A DNA stretch of 64,000 bases from Streptomyces sp. LX-29 (GCF_029541745.1 NZ_CP089746.1:2232001-2296000); one strand, 5' to 3'; positions 18,207 to 27,552 are shown, counted from the first letter of the stretch. Translations and numbers: made by a program. The notes: generated by a model not told the origin, from the letters alone.

Positions 18207-19394
18207 GTGCGACGTGCTGGTGTGACCGCAGTGCTCGCCGCTGGTGCGTTGGTGCTGGCGGTGGGGTGCTCCTCCGACGATGAGGGCGGGGGGCCCGGGC
18301 GGCCGAGCGCGCGTACGTCGGGGCCCACGGCCTCCGCGAGCGGGTCGCCCTCGCCCGGCGGGGCCTCGCCCACTCCCGCGGGCGCGCCCGCGCGGGGCTC
18401 GGCGAAGGTGGTGGAGACGGTCGCCACCGGCGTCGAGAGCCCCTGGGGGCTGGCGCCGCTGCCCGACGGCGACCTGCTGGTCTCCTCCCGCGACACCGGG
18501 AAGATCTACCGGATCGGCCGCGAGGACGGGAAGAAGACCGAGCTGGGCACGGTGCGCGGGGTCGCACCCGGGGGCGAGGGCGGGCTGCTGGGGCTGGCGC
18601 TCTCCCCCGACTTCGGCGCCGACCATCTGATCTACGCCTACTTCACCACCGCCTCCGACAACCGCATCGCCCGGCTGCTCTACGACCCACAGCGCCCCGA
18701 GGGCGACCAGTTGGGCGCCCCCGACACGGTCTTCAAGGGCATTCCCAAGGGGGCGATCCACAACGGCGGCCGGATCGCCTTCGGTCCGGACAAGATGCTC
18801 TACGCGGGCACGGGCGAGGGCGGCGACCGCAGTCTGGCGCAGGACAAGGAGTCGCTGGGCGGCAAGATCCTGCGGATGACGCCGGACGGCCAGCCGGTGC
18901 ACGGCAACCCGGACGGCGACTCGGTGGTGTACTCGTACGGCCACCGCAACGTGCAGGGCCTGGCCTGGGACGCGGACAAGCGGCTGTGGGCCAGCGAGTT
19001 CGGGCAGCAGACCTGGGACGAACTGAACCTGATCGAGCCGGGCAGGAACTACGGCTGGCCGCGCGCCGAGGGCACGGTGCCCGACGCCGCCGCGCAGGGG
19101 CTGGTGAACCCGGTGGAGCAGTGGCGGGTCGCGGACGCCTCCCCCAGCGGCCTCGCCTTCGCCGAGGGCTCCCTCTGGATGGCCGGGCTGCGCGGCGAGC
19201 GGCTGTGGCGGATCCCCCTGCGCGGCGCCGAGCCGGTGACGAAACCGCAGGCGTTCTTCGAGGGGACCTACGGCCGGCTGCGTACGGTGGTCGCCACCGA
19301 CGACGGCGGGCTGTGGCTGGTGACCAGCAACACCGACGGACGGGGCGACCCGGGTGGGCAGGATGACCGGATCCTGCGGGTGAAGGTCGGCTGA
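18207..19394 (+). CDS. PQQ-type sugar dehydrogenase-like lipoprotein (GdhB/sorbosone family)
   Basis: This 395-residue secreted lipoprotein has the signal VTAVLAAGALVLAVGC, with the lipobox Cys at residue 22, then a Ser/Gly/Pro-rich linker to about residue 60. A six-bladed beta-propeller follows, with the motifs ESPWGLAPLPDGDLLVSSRD, GLLGLALSPDF, GHRNVQGLAWD and ASEFGQQTWDELNLIEPGRNYGWP of soluble aldose dehydrogenases. The His in GHRNVQG and its neighbours match the PQQ-site region. It probably oxidises an aldose or another sugar outside the membrane, but many such proteins are uncharacterised. The start is GTG at 18207 after GGAGAGGAAG; a -10-like TAGTCT lies at 18169-18174. Confidence 0.85.
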   Translation: MRRAGVTAVLAAGALVLAVGCSSDDEGGGPGRPSARTSGPTASASGSPSPGGASPTPAGAPARGSAKVVETVATGVESPWGLAPLPDGDLLVSSRDTGKIYRIGREDGKKTELGTVRGVAPGGEGGLLGLALSPDFGADHLIYAYFTTASDNRIARLLYDPQRPEGDQLGAPDTVFKGIPKGAIHNGGRIAFGPDKMLYAGTGEGGDRSLAQDKESLGGKILRMTPDGQPVHGNPDGDSVVYSYGHRNVQGLAWDADKRLWASEFGQQTWDELNLIEPGRNYGWPRAEGTVPDAAAQGLVNPVEQWRVADASPSGLAFAEGSLWMAGLRGERLWRIPLRGAEPVTKPQAFFEGTYGRLRTVVATDDGGLWLVTSNTDGRGDPGGQDDRILRVKVG

Positions 19395-19468
19395 CCCGCG
19401 CGGACCGACCGCCCCGTCGCGCGTCTGCCTACACTGGCGGGCAGGCGCACGCGGAGACGGGGGGCCAC

Positions 19469-19639
19469 ATGTTCAACCTCATCGAGCAGCTGTTCTCACC
19501 CGGACGCCGGCACACCGAGGAAGAGCGCAGACGCAACGAGATCACCCTGGACGAGACCGGCTCCGCCGACCCCGGCCGGGGCCCCGTCGACCTGGACTCC
19601 GGGCACGTGGTGATCCGCCCCCGCCGGGCGGCCGACTGA
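19469..19639 (+). CDS. Small DUF6191-type protein
   Basis: This 56-residue protein begins MFNLIEQLFSPGRRHTEEER and ends with HVVIRPRR. The pattern, an N-terminal MFNxIExLFxPGRxHT and a DPGRGPVDLDSG core, is that of a small conserved Streptomyces family (DUF6191, from memory). Its function is unknown. A -10-like TACACT (19430-19435) lies 34 bases upstream. It faces the LuxR regulator tail to tail, with 10 bases between the stops. Confidence 0.8.
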   Translation: MFNLIEQLFSPGRRHTEEERRRNEITLDETGSADPGRGPVDLDSGHVVIRPRRAAD

Positions 19640-19649
19640 ACGCTTCGGC

Positions 19650-22600
19650 TCAGCCCGCGGCCAGGCCGTCGACCAGGCGCAGCCGGTGGGCCAGCGCCCC
19701 CGCCTCACCACGGCCGGAGACCTCCAACTTGGCCAGGATGTTGGAGACATGCACGCTCGCGGTCTTCGGCGAGATGAACAGCTCCTCGGCGATCTGCCGG
19801 TTGGTACGGCCCACCGCCACCAGGCGCAGCACGTCCCGCTCGCGCGGGGTCAGCCCGAGCGCCTCGGCGGGGTCGGCGGCCGGGGCCTCGGCGGGGCGGC
19901 CCGGCGCGGGGGCGGGGCACGGGGCGTCGAGGGAGAGCCGGGCGCGGCGGGCGAGCAGCTCGGTCTCCTCGCGCAGCGGGCGGGCGCCCAGCCGCTCGGC
20001 GGTCTCCCGAGCCCGGGCGAGCAGCCCGGCGGCCCGGTCCCGTACCTCGCCGGGCGCCGCGCCGGCCTCGGCCAGCAGCGCCTCGGCCCAGCGGTGCCGA
20101 GCCTGGGCGAGCTGGTACGGGCGGTCCAGCGGGTGGAAGGCCGCCGCCGCCCGCTCCCAGGCCGCGGCCTCGTCGCGGCCCTCGGCGCGCAGCAGTTCGG
20201 CCTCCAGCAGCAGGGCGTACGCCTCCCACACGGGCACCGCCCGCGGCAGGTCCCGCGCGGCCGCCCGTATCCGGCGCAGCACCTCGGCCCGGCCCTCCTC
20301 GGCGGCCGGCAGCCCCCGGGCGTCGGCCTCGGCGGTGGCGGCGGCGAGCAGCAGCGGCCAGGCGTAGCGCTGGGTGCCGGGAGGAAATCCCTCGGCGAGC
20401 GCGGTGTCGAGGACGGCGCGGGCGTCGAGGAGGCGGCCGCGGGCGGCGGCGAGGCCGAGCGCCAGGCGGTGCAGGGGGATGACGAACTGCGGCTGGGGGT
20501 CGTGGGTGCCGTAGTGCTCGTGGGCGGCGGCCAGTTCGCGCTCGGCGGTCTCCCAGGCGCCGCGGGCCAGCGCGAGGTCGGCCAGCCGGGTGGCGGCGGT
20601 GCCCCGGGTCTTGGTGCTGCCCGCGAGCCGCCGGGTCTTGACGGCGGTCTCCTCCGCCGCGGTCCAGCGGCCCAGGTGCAGCAGCGACTCGGACTGGTTG
20701 CCGCGCACCCACGCCTTGGCCTCCGTCAGGCCGCAGCGGCGGAGGATGGCGGCCCCCTCCTCGGCCGCCTCGACGGACTCGGCGGACCGGCCGACCGCCT
20801 CCAGCACGGAGGTGAGGTTGGTGAAGCAGCGCCCCAGCAGGGTGATGTCGCCCAGCTCCACGGCGCGCCGGCACACCTCCCTCAGGTCGGCGAGCCCGCC
20901 CTCCACGTCCGCGTCGATCCTCAGCCAGCCCAGCGTCAGCCGGGCGTTCAGCTCGATGGTCTCGGCGCCCACGAGGCGGGCGAGCTCGACCGCCCGCTCG
21001 GCGGCGGCCGTGCCGTCGGCCCCCGGCCGGTGGATGGCGCCCCAGATCGCCGCGTAGCAGAGGACGTCGGCGTGCACGGCGGACGGCGGCAGTCCGCGCA
21101 CCAGCTCCTGGGCGCGGCTCAGCTCCGCCCAGCCGTCGCCGCGCGCCAGCCCCTCCGCCAGCTTGGAGCGCTGGGTCCAGAACCAGGCGGCGCGCAGCGG
21201 GTCCTCGCCGTGGTCCAGCATCTTCAGCGCCTGCTTGCTGACGGCGAGCGCCCGCTCCCGCCGGCCGGACAGGTACGCGGCCGCGACCACCTCGGCGAGC
21301 AGGTCGAGGTGGCGCAGCGCCTCGTCGTCGCAGCCGCAGGCCGGGTACACGCCGGCCCGGTCGAAGGGGCGCTGGACCTCCCGCACCTCCTTGGGCGCGT
21401 CCTCCCACAGCTCCAGGGCCCGCTCCAGCAGCCGCAGCTGTTCGGCGTGGGCGTACCGCCGCCGCGCCTCGACGGCGGCGTTGAGCACCGCGGGCAGGGC
21501 CTTCGCGGCGTCGTGGGCGTGGTACCAGTAGCCGGCGAGCCGGGCGGCGCGCTCCTCGGCCCGCACCAGCGAGGGGTCGGCCTCCACCGCCTCCGCGTAG
21601 CGCCGGGCGAGGCGGATCATCTCGCCGGGGAGCATGTCGTCCAGGACGGCCTCGCGGACCAGCGCGTGCCGGAAGCGGTAGCGGTTGTCCTCGGCCGTGG
21701 GGCGCAGGATGCTGGCGCCGACGGCGGTGCGCAGGGCCTCGATGAGCTCGTCCTCGCCGAGTCCGGCGACGGCCGCGAGCAGCTCGTGCTCGACGGCGGA
21801 GCCGCCCTTGGCGAGGATCCGCACCACCCGCTGGGTCTCCTCGGCGAGCGCCTCCACCCGCACCAGCAGCAGGTCGCGCAGGGAGTCGCTGATGCCGCTT
21901 CCGCACGACTCGCCGAGGCAGGTGAGCTCCTCGACGAAGAAGGCGTTGCCCTCGCTGCGTTGGAAGACCTTGTCCACCAAGGTCTGTTCCGGCTCGGCGC
22001 CGGTGATCCCGGCGATCTGGGCGCGCACCTCGCCGCGGGTGAAACGGGGCAGGTCGAGCCGGCGCACCGTGCGGGTCCGGTCGAGCTCGGCGAGGAAGGG
22101 GCGCAGCGGGTGGCGGCGGTGGAGGTCGTCGGAGCGGAAGGTGGCGACGACCAGCAGCCGGGCGGCGGGCAGCGCGCGGACCAGGTAGCCGAGCAGTTCA
22201 CGGGTGGAGCGGTCGGCCCAGTGCAGGTCCTCGATGACGACGACCAGGGTGCGGTCGGCGGCGAGCCGCTCCAGCAGCCGGGTGGTGAGCTCGAACAGCC
22301 GGGCCCGGCCCCGCTCGTCGGGGGACTCGCGGGTGGTCTCGCCCAGCTCGGGGAGGAGTCGGGCCAGTTCGCCCTCCTGGCCGGCGACGGCCCGCGCCAG
22401 CTCGTCGCCCAGCTGCCGCCGGAGCGCGCGCAGCACGGCGGCGAAGGGGGCGAACGGCAGCCCGTCGGCGCCGATCTCGACGCAGCCGCCCACCGCGGTG
22501 ACCGCGCCGGCGGCGGCCGCGTGGGCCAGGAACTCCTCGGTCAGCCGGGACTTGCCCACCCCGGCCTCGCCCCCGACGAGCAGGGCCTGGGTCTCCCCCG

Positions 22601-22742
22601 CTGCGGCGCGGGCCAGGGCGGCGTTGAGCGCGGTCAGTTCGTCGCCGCGGCCGACGAACACCGGGCTGACGGTGACGTTCTGCACGCCGTCGAGGATCGC
22701 ACAGGCGTCCGACATCCCGGCAGGTGGTTTCTCGGAGAGCAT
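19650..22742 (-). CDS. Large LuxR-family ATPase regulator (LAL type)
   Basis: This 1030-residue protein is a signal-responsive transcription activator. Near residue 30-60 it has an AAA module with Walker A GGEAGVGKSRLTEEF and Walker B LVVVIEDLHWADRSTRELLG. A long helical repeat (TPR-like) middle of about 600 residues follows, then a C-terminal LuxR helix-turn-helix LGLTPRERDVLRLVAVGRTN with NRQIAEELFISPKTASVHVS. The architecture matches the large ATP-binding LuxR regulators common in Streptomyces. The start could be ATG 22742 or ATG 22715; neither has a strong ribosome site. A 58-residue gene lies 35 bases upstream and may be co-transcribed. Confidence 0.9.
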   Translation of the reverse strand: MLSEKPPAGMSDACAILDGVQNVTVSPVFVGRGDELTALNAALARAAAGETQALLVGGEAGVGKSRLTEEFLAHAAAAGAVTAVGGCVEIGADGLPFAPFAAVLRALRRQLGDELARAVAGQEGELARLLPELGETTRESPDERGRARLFELTTRLLERLAADRTLVVVIEDLHWADRSTRELLGYLVRALPAARLLVVATFRSDDLHRRHPLRPFLAELDRTRTVRRLDLPRFTRGEVRAQIAGITGAEPEQTLVDKVFQRSEGNAFFVEELTCLGESCGSGISDSLRDLLLVRVEALAEETQRVVRILAKGGSAVEHELLAAVAGLGEDELIEALRTAVGASILRPTAEDNRYRFRHALVREAVLDDMLPGEMIRLARRYAEAVEADPSLVRAEERAARLAGYWYHAHDAAKALPAVLNAAVEARRRYAHAEQLRLLERALELWEDAPKEVREVQRPFDRAGVYPACGCDDEALRHLDLLAEVVAAAYLSGRRERALAVSKQALKMLDHGEDPLRAAWFWTQRSKLAEGLARGDGWAELSRAQELVRGLPPSAVHADVLCYAAIWGAIHRPGADGTAAAERAVELARLVGAETIELNARLTLGWLRIDADVEGGLADLREVCRRAVELGDITLLGRCFTNLTSVLEAVGRSAESVEAAEEGAAILRRCGLTEAKAWVRGNQSESLLHLGRWTAAEETAVKTRRLAGSTKTRGTAATRLADLALARGAWETAERELAAAHEHYGTHDPQPQFVIPLHRLALGLAAARGRLLDARAVLDTALAEGFPPGTQRYAWPLLLAAATAEADARGLPAAEEGRAEVLRRIRAAARDLPRAVPVWEAYALLLEAELLRAEGRDEAAAWERAAAAFHPLDRPYQLAQARHRWAEALLAEAGAAPGEVRDRAAGLLARARETAERLGARPLREETELLARRARLSLDAPCPAPAPGRPAEAPAADPAEALGLTPRERDVLRLVAVGRTNRQIAEELFISPKTASVHVSNILAKLEVSGRGEAGALAHRLRLVDGLAAG

Positions 22743-22777
22743 GATCGACGGAGCGTCACGGGAGGGCCCGCGCCCGC

Positions 22778-22954
22778 TCAGGCGGCGGTGTCGTAGGCGT
22801 GCGCGGCGGCGCGGTCCCGCTGTCGGCTCACCCGGCCCTCGGGATCCCGGCGGGCACCGCGGCGGCCGCGGGCGGCCTCGCGGACGAGCCGCTGCCGGGC
22901 GGCCTCGCGGAGCAGCTCGGTCTGGCGGGCCTGGTGCAGTTCGTAGTGCAGCAT
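22778..22954 (-). CDS. Small basic conserved Streptomyces protein (MLxYELHQAR type)
   Basis: This 58-residue protein starts MLHYELHQARQTELLREAAR and continues as a highly basic, helical Arg/Ala-rich peptide. Small proteins with this N-terminus occur repeatedly in Streptomyces genomes, usually as lone short genes; no function is known to me. The ATG at 22954 has GGAGAG at the right distance. Upstream is an 8-base inverted repeat (22970-23001). The gene is shorter than most gene finders accept and could be missed. Confidence 0.75.
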   Translation of the reverse strand: MLHYELHQARQTELLREAARQRLVREAARGRRGARRDPEGRVSRQRDRAAAHAYDTAA

Positions 22955-22969
22955 CGTTCTCTCCTGGAA

Positions 22970-23001
22970 GACGAAGGCTTTTCGTTGCCTCTACCTTCGT
23001 C
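22970..23001. promoter_or_regulatory. Inverted repeat upstream of the 58-residue gene
   Basis: A perfect dyad GACGAAGG (22970-22977) / CCTTCGTC (22994-23001) has a 16-base spacer, and with flanks 10 of 11 bases match. It lies 15-47 bases before the start of the small gene, where an operator would be. The cognate protein is unknown; the adjacent LuxR regulator is one candidate. Confidence 0.45.
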
Positions 23002-23071
23002 TCCAAGGGGGGTCGTCCACATGGGGAGACTGCCCGATCTCGTCCCCTCCGGGGGCCTTAGACGCCGAGAC

Positions 23072-23110
23072 GCACGCCCCCGAGGGTCCTTAGGACCCTC
23101 GGGGGCGTGC
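23072..23110 (-). terminator. Terminator of the MMPL transporter gene
   Basis: A perfect 18-base inverted repeat, GCACGCCCCCGAGGGTCC and its complement, with a 3-base apex (TTA), lies 33 bases after the MMPL stop. It is the most stable simple hairpin in the window and can also stop transcription from the opposite direction. Confidence 0.85.
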
Positions 23111-23142
23111 TTAGGGGCTGCTCAGGAGCCCGGGGGCGGGCC

Positions 23143-25377
23143 TCAGGAGCTGCGGGCGCCCGCCGTGTCCGACAGCTCCGCGCGGGGCGCGGGCACGGTC
23201 AGCGGCTCCGGCTGCCGCACCGCCTCCTCCGGCGGCTCGATGCTGATGCGCGGCAGGCAGCGGTCCAGCCAGCGGGGCAGCCACCAGTTGGCGGCGCCGA
23301 GCATGTGCATCAGGGCCGGGACCAGGAGCGTACGGAGGACGAACGCGTCCAGGGCGACGGCCGCGGCCAGGCCGATGCCGAACATCGCGATGATCCGGTC
23401 GCCGCTGAGCACGAAGGCGGAGAAGACCGCGATCATGATGACGGCCGCGGAGTTGATGACCCGGCTGGTCTCGGCCAGGCCCACCCGGACGGCGACCCGG
23501 TTGTCGCGGGTCTGGAGCCACTCCTCGTACATCCGGCTGACCAGGAAGACCTGGTAGTCCATGGAGAGGCCGAAGAGCACCGACACCATGATCACCGGCA
23601 GGAAGGGCTCGATGGGGCCCGCGGCGCCCAGGCCCAGCAGTCCGCTGCCCCAGCCCCACTGGAAGATCGCGACGACCACGCCGAAGGACGAGGCGACGGC
23701 GAAGATGTTCATCGCCGCGGCCTTGAGCGGGATGCCGATGGAGCGGAAGGCGAGCAGCAGCAGCAGGCAGCCGAGCGCCACCACCACGCCGACGAACAGC
23801 GGCAGCTTGCCGATGATCACGGACGCGAAGTCGTCGTAGCTGGCGGTGAGCCCGCCGACCTGGACGTCCAGCGAGGTGCCCCGCTCGGCGGCCGGCAGCA
23901 CCTCCGTGCGCAGGCGGTCGACCAGGTCGGAGGTGGCCTGGGACTGCGGGGAGCTCTCGGGGATGACGGTCAGCACGCCGCCCGGGTGGGAGCCGCTGAG
24001 CTCCGGGCCGCCGACCGCGGCGACGCCCTCGGTGCCGCGCAGCGTGTCGGCGAGCTGGGTGAAGGCCAGCTTGTCGGCGGCGCTGTCGACGTGGCTGGCG
24101 AGGGTCAGCGGGCCGTTGACGCCGGGGCCGAAGCCGTCCGCGAGCATGTCGTAGGCCTGCCGCGTGGTGGCGGTGGTGGGGTTGTTGCCCTGGTCGGAGG
24201 TGCCCAGGTGGAGCGAGAGGGTGGGCAGCGCCAGCACCAGCATCAGCACGGCGGCGACGGCGCCCAGCAGCTTGGGGTGGCGCTCGACGAAGGCCGACCA
24301 GCGGGCCGCGAAGCCGGTCGCCGGCTTCGGGGCGGGACCGTTCTCGGTCAGCTCGCGGCGCTCGCGGCGGTTCAGCGCCTTCATGCCGATCACGCCGAGC
24401 AGCGCGGGCAGCAGGGTCACCGAGGAGGCGACGGTGAGCACCACGGTGAGCGAGGCGGCGTAGGCGACGCCGTTGAGGAAGTCCAGGCGCAGGACGAGCA
24501 TGCCCAGCAGCGCGATGCAGACGGTGACGCCCGCGAAGACCACCGCGCGCCCGGAGGTGGCCACGGCGCGCTGCGCGGCCTCGGCGACCGGCAGGCCCTG
24601 GCGCAGCCCGCGCCGGTGCCGGGTGACGATGAACAGCGCGTAGTCGATGCCGACGCCGAGACCGATCAGCAGGCCCAGCATGGGCGCGAAGTCGGCGACG
24701 GTCATGGCGTGGCCCAGCAGCCCGATGCCCGCGTAGGCGGTGCCGACGCCGACGACGGCGGTGGCGATGGGCAGGAAGGTGGCGGCCAGCGAGCCGAAGG
24801 CCAGGAAGAGCACCACGGCGGCGGCGGCGATGCCGATGATCTCGCTGAGGTGGCCGGCTTCGGGCGCCTCGGTCAGCGCGACGCCCGCGCCGCCCAGCGC
24901 GACCGACAGGCCCGCGTCCTCGTCCGCGGCCGCCCGCGCGGTCTTCACGACCTGCTCGACCTCGCCCTTGTCCAGGTCCTGGGTGGGCGCGTCGAAGGCG
25001 ACGGTGGCGTAGGCGGTCTTCCCGTCGGGGCTGATCCGGCCGGCCCCCTCGGCGCCGTACGGGCTGGTCACCGAGGCGACGCCGGGCAGCTCCCCGACCT
25101 CGTCCAGGGTCGCGGCCATCCGCTCCTCGACCGAGGCCGCGCGGACGGTGCCGTGCTCGGTGTGCCAGACGATCGAGTCGCTGTCCCCCGCCTCGCCGGG
25201 GTGGATCTCGTTCAGCAGCGCGGCGGCCTTCGAGGACTCCGTGCCGGGCACGTCGTAGTCGTTGGAGTACGCGGTGCCGGTGACGGCGACAGCGGCGGCG
25301 GCGCCCACGAAGGCGACGAGCCACAGCACGATGACGGCGATGCGGTGCGTGATGCACCACCGGGCGAGAGCGGTCAT
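23143..25377 (-). CDS. MMPL/RND family transporter
   Basis: This 744-residue membrane protein has the MMPL layout: one N-terminal helix (MTALARWCITHRIAVIVLWL), a large extracytoplasmic domain up to about residue 185, a five-to-six-helix block containing GLGVGIDYALFIVTRHR, a second large domain, and a second helix block with LFGLSMDYQVFLVSRMYEEW. The Asp-Tyr pairs in the helices (GIDYALF, SMDYQVF) are the proton-relay signature of the family. Members export lipids, glycolipids or antibiotics. No regulator or biosynthetic genes adjoin it, so the cargo is unknown. Confidence 0.92.
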   Translation of the reverse strand: MTALARWCITHRIAVIVLWLVAFVGAAAAVAVTGTAYSNDYDVPGTESSKAAALLNEIHPGEAGDSDSIVWHTEHGTVRAASVEERMAATLDEVGELPGVASVTSPYGAEGAGRISPDGKTAYATVAFDAPTQDLDKGEVEQVVKTARAAADEDAGLSVALGGAGVALTEAPEAGHLSEIIGIAAAAVVLFLAFGSLAATFLPIATAVVGVGTAYAGIGLLGHAMTVADFAPMLGLLIGLGVGIDYALFIVTRHRRGLRQGLPVAEAAQRAVATSGRAVVFAGVTVCIALLGMLVLRLDFLNGVAYAASLTVVLTVASSVTLLPALLGVIGMKALNRRERRELTENGPAPKPATGFAARWSAFVERHPKLLGAVAAVLMLVLALPTLSLHLGTSDQGNNPTTATTRQAYDMLADGFGPGVNGPLTLASHVDSAADKLAFTQLADTLRGTEGVAAVGGPELSGSHPGGVLTVIPESSPQSQATSDLVDRLRTEVLPAAERGTSLDVQVGGLTASYDDFASVIIGKLPLFVGVVVALGCLLLLLAFRSIGIPLKAAAMNIFAVASSFGVVVAIFQWGWGSGLLGLGAAGPIEPFLPVIMVSVLFGLSMDYQVFLVSRMYEEWLQTRDNRVAVRVGLAETSRVINSAAVIMIAVFSAFVLSGDRIIAMFGIGLAAAVALDAFVLRTLLVPALMHMLGAANWWLPRWLDRCLPRISIEPPEEAVRQPEPLTVPAPRAELSDTAGARSS

Positions 25378-25471
25378 GGACTGCTTTCAGGAGGGGACGT
25401 TCGTGCGGGGTGGGCGCGGAGCCCGCCCTGTCCTCAGCACTGTGACAGCCGGAGAAGATCATTTGTCCCTT

Positions 25472-25489
25472 TTGTGGGTTTTACCACAA
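25472..25489. promoter_or_regulatory. Operator-like dyad upstream of the MMPL gene
   Basis: A perfect inverted repeat TTGTGG (25472-25477) / CCACAA (25484-25489) sits in an unusually A/T-rich patch about 95 bases before the MMPL start. On the minus strand TTGTGG may also serve as the -35. It is a candidate operator for an unknown regulator. Confidence 0.4.
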
Positions 25490-25609
25490 GAGTGCGGAGG
25501 CCCCCGGACGGCCCGCTTCCGACCCCCGGGCACCCCGCTCACGGCGGTCGCACGGGCCGGACCGGCGCCTCCCCCGCAGCCGCAGCGCAGGCCGCCCGGC
25601 CGCCCCGCC

Positions 25610-26605
25610 TCAGCCGGCGCGCAGCCCCGCGCCGCGCACGTCGAAGGCGTCCCGCAGCCCGTCCCCGAGCAGGTTCAGGGCGGCCACCACCAGCATGATC
25701 GCGATGCCCGGCGGGAAGATCAGCCACCAGTGGCCGATCTGGGTGTAGGTGATGCCGGCGCTGAGCATCGAGCCCCAGTCGGCGGCCGGCGGCGGCACCG
25801 ACAGACCCAGGAAGGCCAGGTACGCGACGTAGAGGATGGCGTCGGCGATCTGGAAGGTGGCGTTGACGACGACGGTGCCGATCGCGTTGGGCAGGATGTG
25901 CCGGAAGACCGCCCGGCGCCCGCCGCCACCCATCATCCGCATGGCGTGCACATAGTCGCGCTCACGCAGCGCGAGCGCCTCGCCGCGGATCAGCCGGGCC
26001 GGGGAGAGCCAGGCGACCGAGGCGATGACCAGGATCAGCACCCCCTTGCCGGGGGTGACGATCGCGGCGACGACCACCAGCAGGAACAGCGCGGGGATGG
26101 CCAGCGCGGCGTCGGTGATCCGCATCATCACCGCGTCCAGCCAGCCGCCCGCATAGCCCGCGACCGCGCCGTAGACCGCGCCGAAGCAGGTGGCCAGCAG
26201 CCCGGCGGCCAGCCCGACCTCCAGCGAGGTGCGGCCGCCGGCCATCAGCCGACCGAGCATGTCGTACCCCAGGTCGGTGGTGCCCAGCGGGTGCCCGTCG
26301 TCGCCGGGCGGCAGGCCGGCCCGACTCAGGTCGGTGTGCACCTGGTCGGTGTCGTGGACGAGCGGACCGAGGTAGCAGAAGGCGGCCACCGCGACCAGCA
26401 GCACGGCGCCGACCAGCGCGCTCCGGTCGCGCAGCAGGGCGGCGAGCGCCCGGCGCACCAGGCCCGCGGCGTCGCGCGACCCGGCCGCGGGGAGGCGGCG
26501 GGCGCCCACGGGGCGAGGGTCGACGCGCGACGGGCCGCGGTCGGGACCCGACGGGGCGCGGTCGGGGTCCGGGGCGGCCGGCTCCGGCACCGCGGGCGCG
26601 GTCAC
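25610..26605 (-). CDS. Peptide-type ABC transporter permease (DppC-like)
   Basis: This 331-residue protein has a proline-rich cytoplasmic N-terminus of about 60 residues, then six hydrophobic helices. The EAA loop, with SLREREYV-type sequence (EALALRERDYVHAMRMMGGG) and HILPNAIGTVVVNATF, is typical of DppC/OppC. It forms the channel with the permease encoded just upstream. The GTG at 26605 overlaps that gene's stop as GTGA, so the two are translationally coupled. No ATPase gene follows. Confidence 0.9.
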   Translation of the reverse strand: MTAPAVPEPAAPDPDRAPSGPDRGPSRVDPRPVGARRLPAAGSRDAAGLVRRALAALLRDRSALVGAVLLVAVAAFCYLGPLVHDTDQVHTDLSRAGLPPGDDGHPLGTTDLGYDMLGRLMAGGRTSLEVGLAAGLLATCFGAVYGAVAGYAGGWLDAVMMRITDAALAIPALFLLVVVAAIVTPGKGVLILVIASVAWLSPARLIRGEALALRERDYVHAMRMMGGGGRRAVFRHILPNAIGTVVVNATFQIADAILYVAYLAFLGLSVPPPAADWGSMLSAGITYTQIGHWWLIFPPGIAIMLVVAALNLLGDGLRDAFDVRGAGLRAG

Positions 26606-27552
26606 GAGACGCTCCTGATCCGTGGGTCGAGGACGGCGTACGCGATGTCGGTGAGCAGCGAGCCGAGGACGGTGGCGACCCCGACGACCAGCGTCACGCC
26701 CAGCAGCACCGGGAAGTCGGAGCCCTGCGCGGCGTTCCAGAACAGCAGCCCCATGCCGGGATAGTTGAACATCGACTCCACCACCAGGGTGCCGCTGAAG
26801 AGGGTGGGCAGGTAGAGCCCGACCAGGGTGGCCACCGGGATCAGCGCGTTCCGCAGCACATGCCGGGCGAGCACCCGGCGCCCGCGCAGCCCCTTGGCGC
26901 GCGCCGCGCGCACGTACTCCTCGCCCAGGTGGTCCAGCACCGCCGAGCGTGTGTAGCGGCTGAACGCGGCGACGACGCCGAGCGCCAGGGTCACCACCGG
27001 CAGCACCAGCCCGGCCGGCTCGGCCAGCACGCCGGCGACGGTGTCCGCCTGCGGCGCCTCCGCCGGGAAGAGGCGCAGCCGCTGGCTGAAGACCCAGATC
27101 AGCACCAGTCCGAGGAAGAAGACCGGGGTGGCGTAGGCAAGGAAGGCCGCGCCGGTGAGGAGGTGGTCGGCCGCGGTGCCGCGCCGCACCGCCTGGAGCA
27201 CGCCCAACGGGATCGCGCACAGCACGGCCAGCGCCAGGGCCGCGCCGGCCAGCAGTGCGGTCCTGGGCAGCCGCTCACCGAGGAGCGCGATCACCGTCTG
27301 GTTGAGCTTGTACGACTCGCCGAGGTCGCCGGTGAGCAGCCGTCGCAGATACATCCCGTACTGGACCGGCAGCGGTCGGTCGAAGCCCTGCCGGTGGTCG
27401 AAGTGGGCCACCGCCTCGGGGGTGGCCCGGGGGCCGAGGATGGCGCGCGCCGGGCCGCCGGGGAGCTGGTGCAGCAGCAGGAAGACGATCACGGAGACCA
27501 GCAGCAGCACGACGGCGGCCTGGGCGCCGCGCCGGGCCAGGAAGCGGATCAC
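26602..27552 (-). CDS. Peptide-type ABC transporter permease (DppB-like)
   Basis: This is a 316-residue protein with six helices and the OppB/DppB features: an N-terminal helix (VIRFLARRGAQAAVVLLLVS), a periplasmic loop with HQLPGGPARAILG, and the EAA region EEYVRAARAKGLRGRRVLAR followed by LIPVATLVGLYLP. The start GTG at 27552 overlaps the stop of the substrate-binding gene (GTGA), and its own stop overlaps the next permease in the same way. Confidence 0.92.
   Translation of the reverse strand: MIRFLARRGAQAAVVLLLVSVIVFLLLHQLPGGPARAILGPRATPEAVAHFDHRQGFDRPLPVQYGMYLRRLLTGDLGESYKLNQTVIALLGERLPRTALLAGAALALAVLCAIPLGVLQAVRRGTAADHLLTGAAFLAYATPVFFLGLVLIWVFSQRLRLFPAEAPQADTVAGVLAEPAGLVLPVVTLALGVVAAFSRYTRSAVLDHLGEEYVRAARAKGLRGRRVLARHVLRNALIPVATLVGLYLPTLFSGTLVVESMFNYPGMGLLFWNAAQGSDFPVLLGVTLVVGVATVLGSLLTDIAYAVLDPRIRSVS

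Noticed and set aside
22828..23022. 64-codon minus-strand frame starting MWTTPLGD
   Set aside because: It overlaps the 58-residue gene in another frame; the latter has the ribosome site and a known N-terminal pattern.
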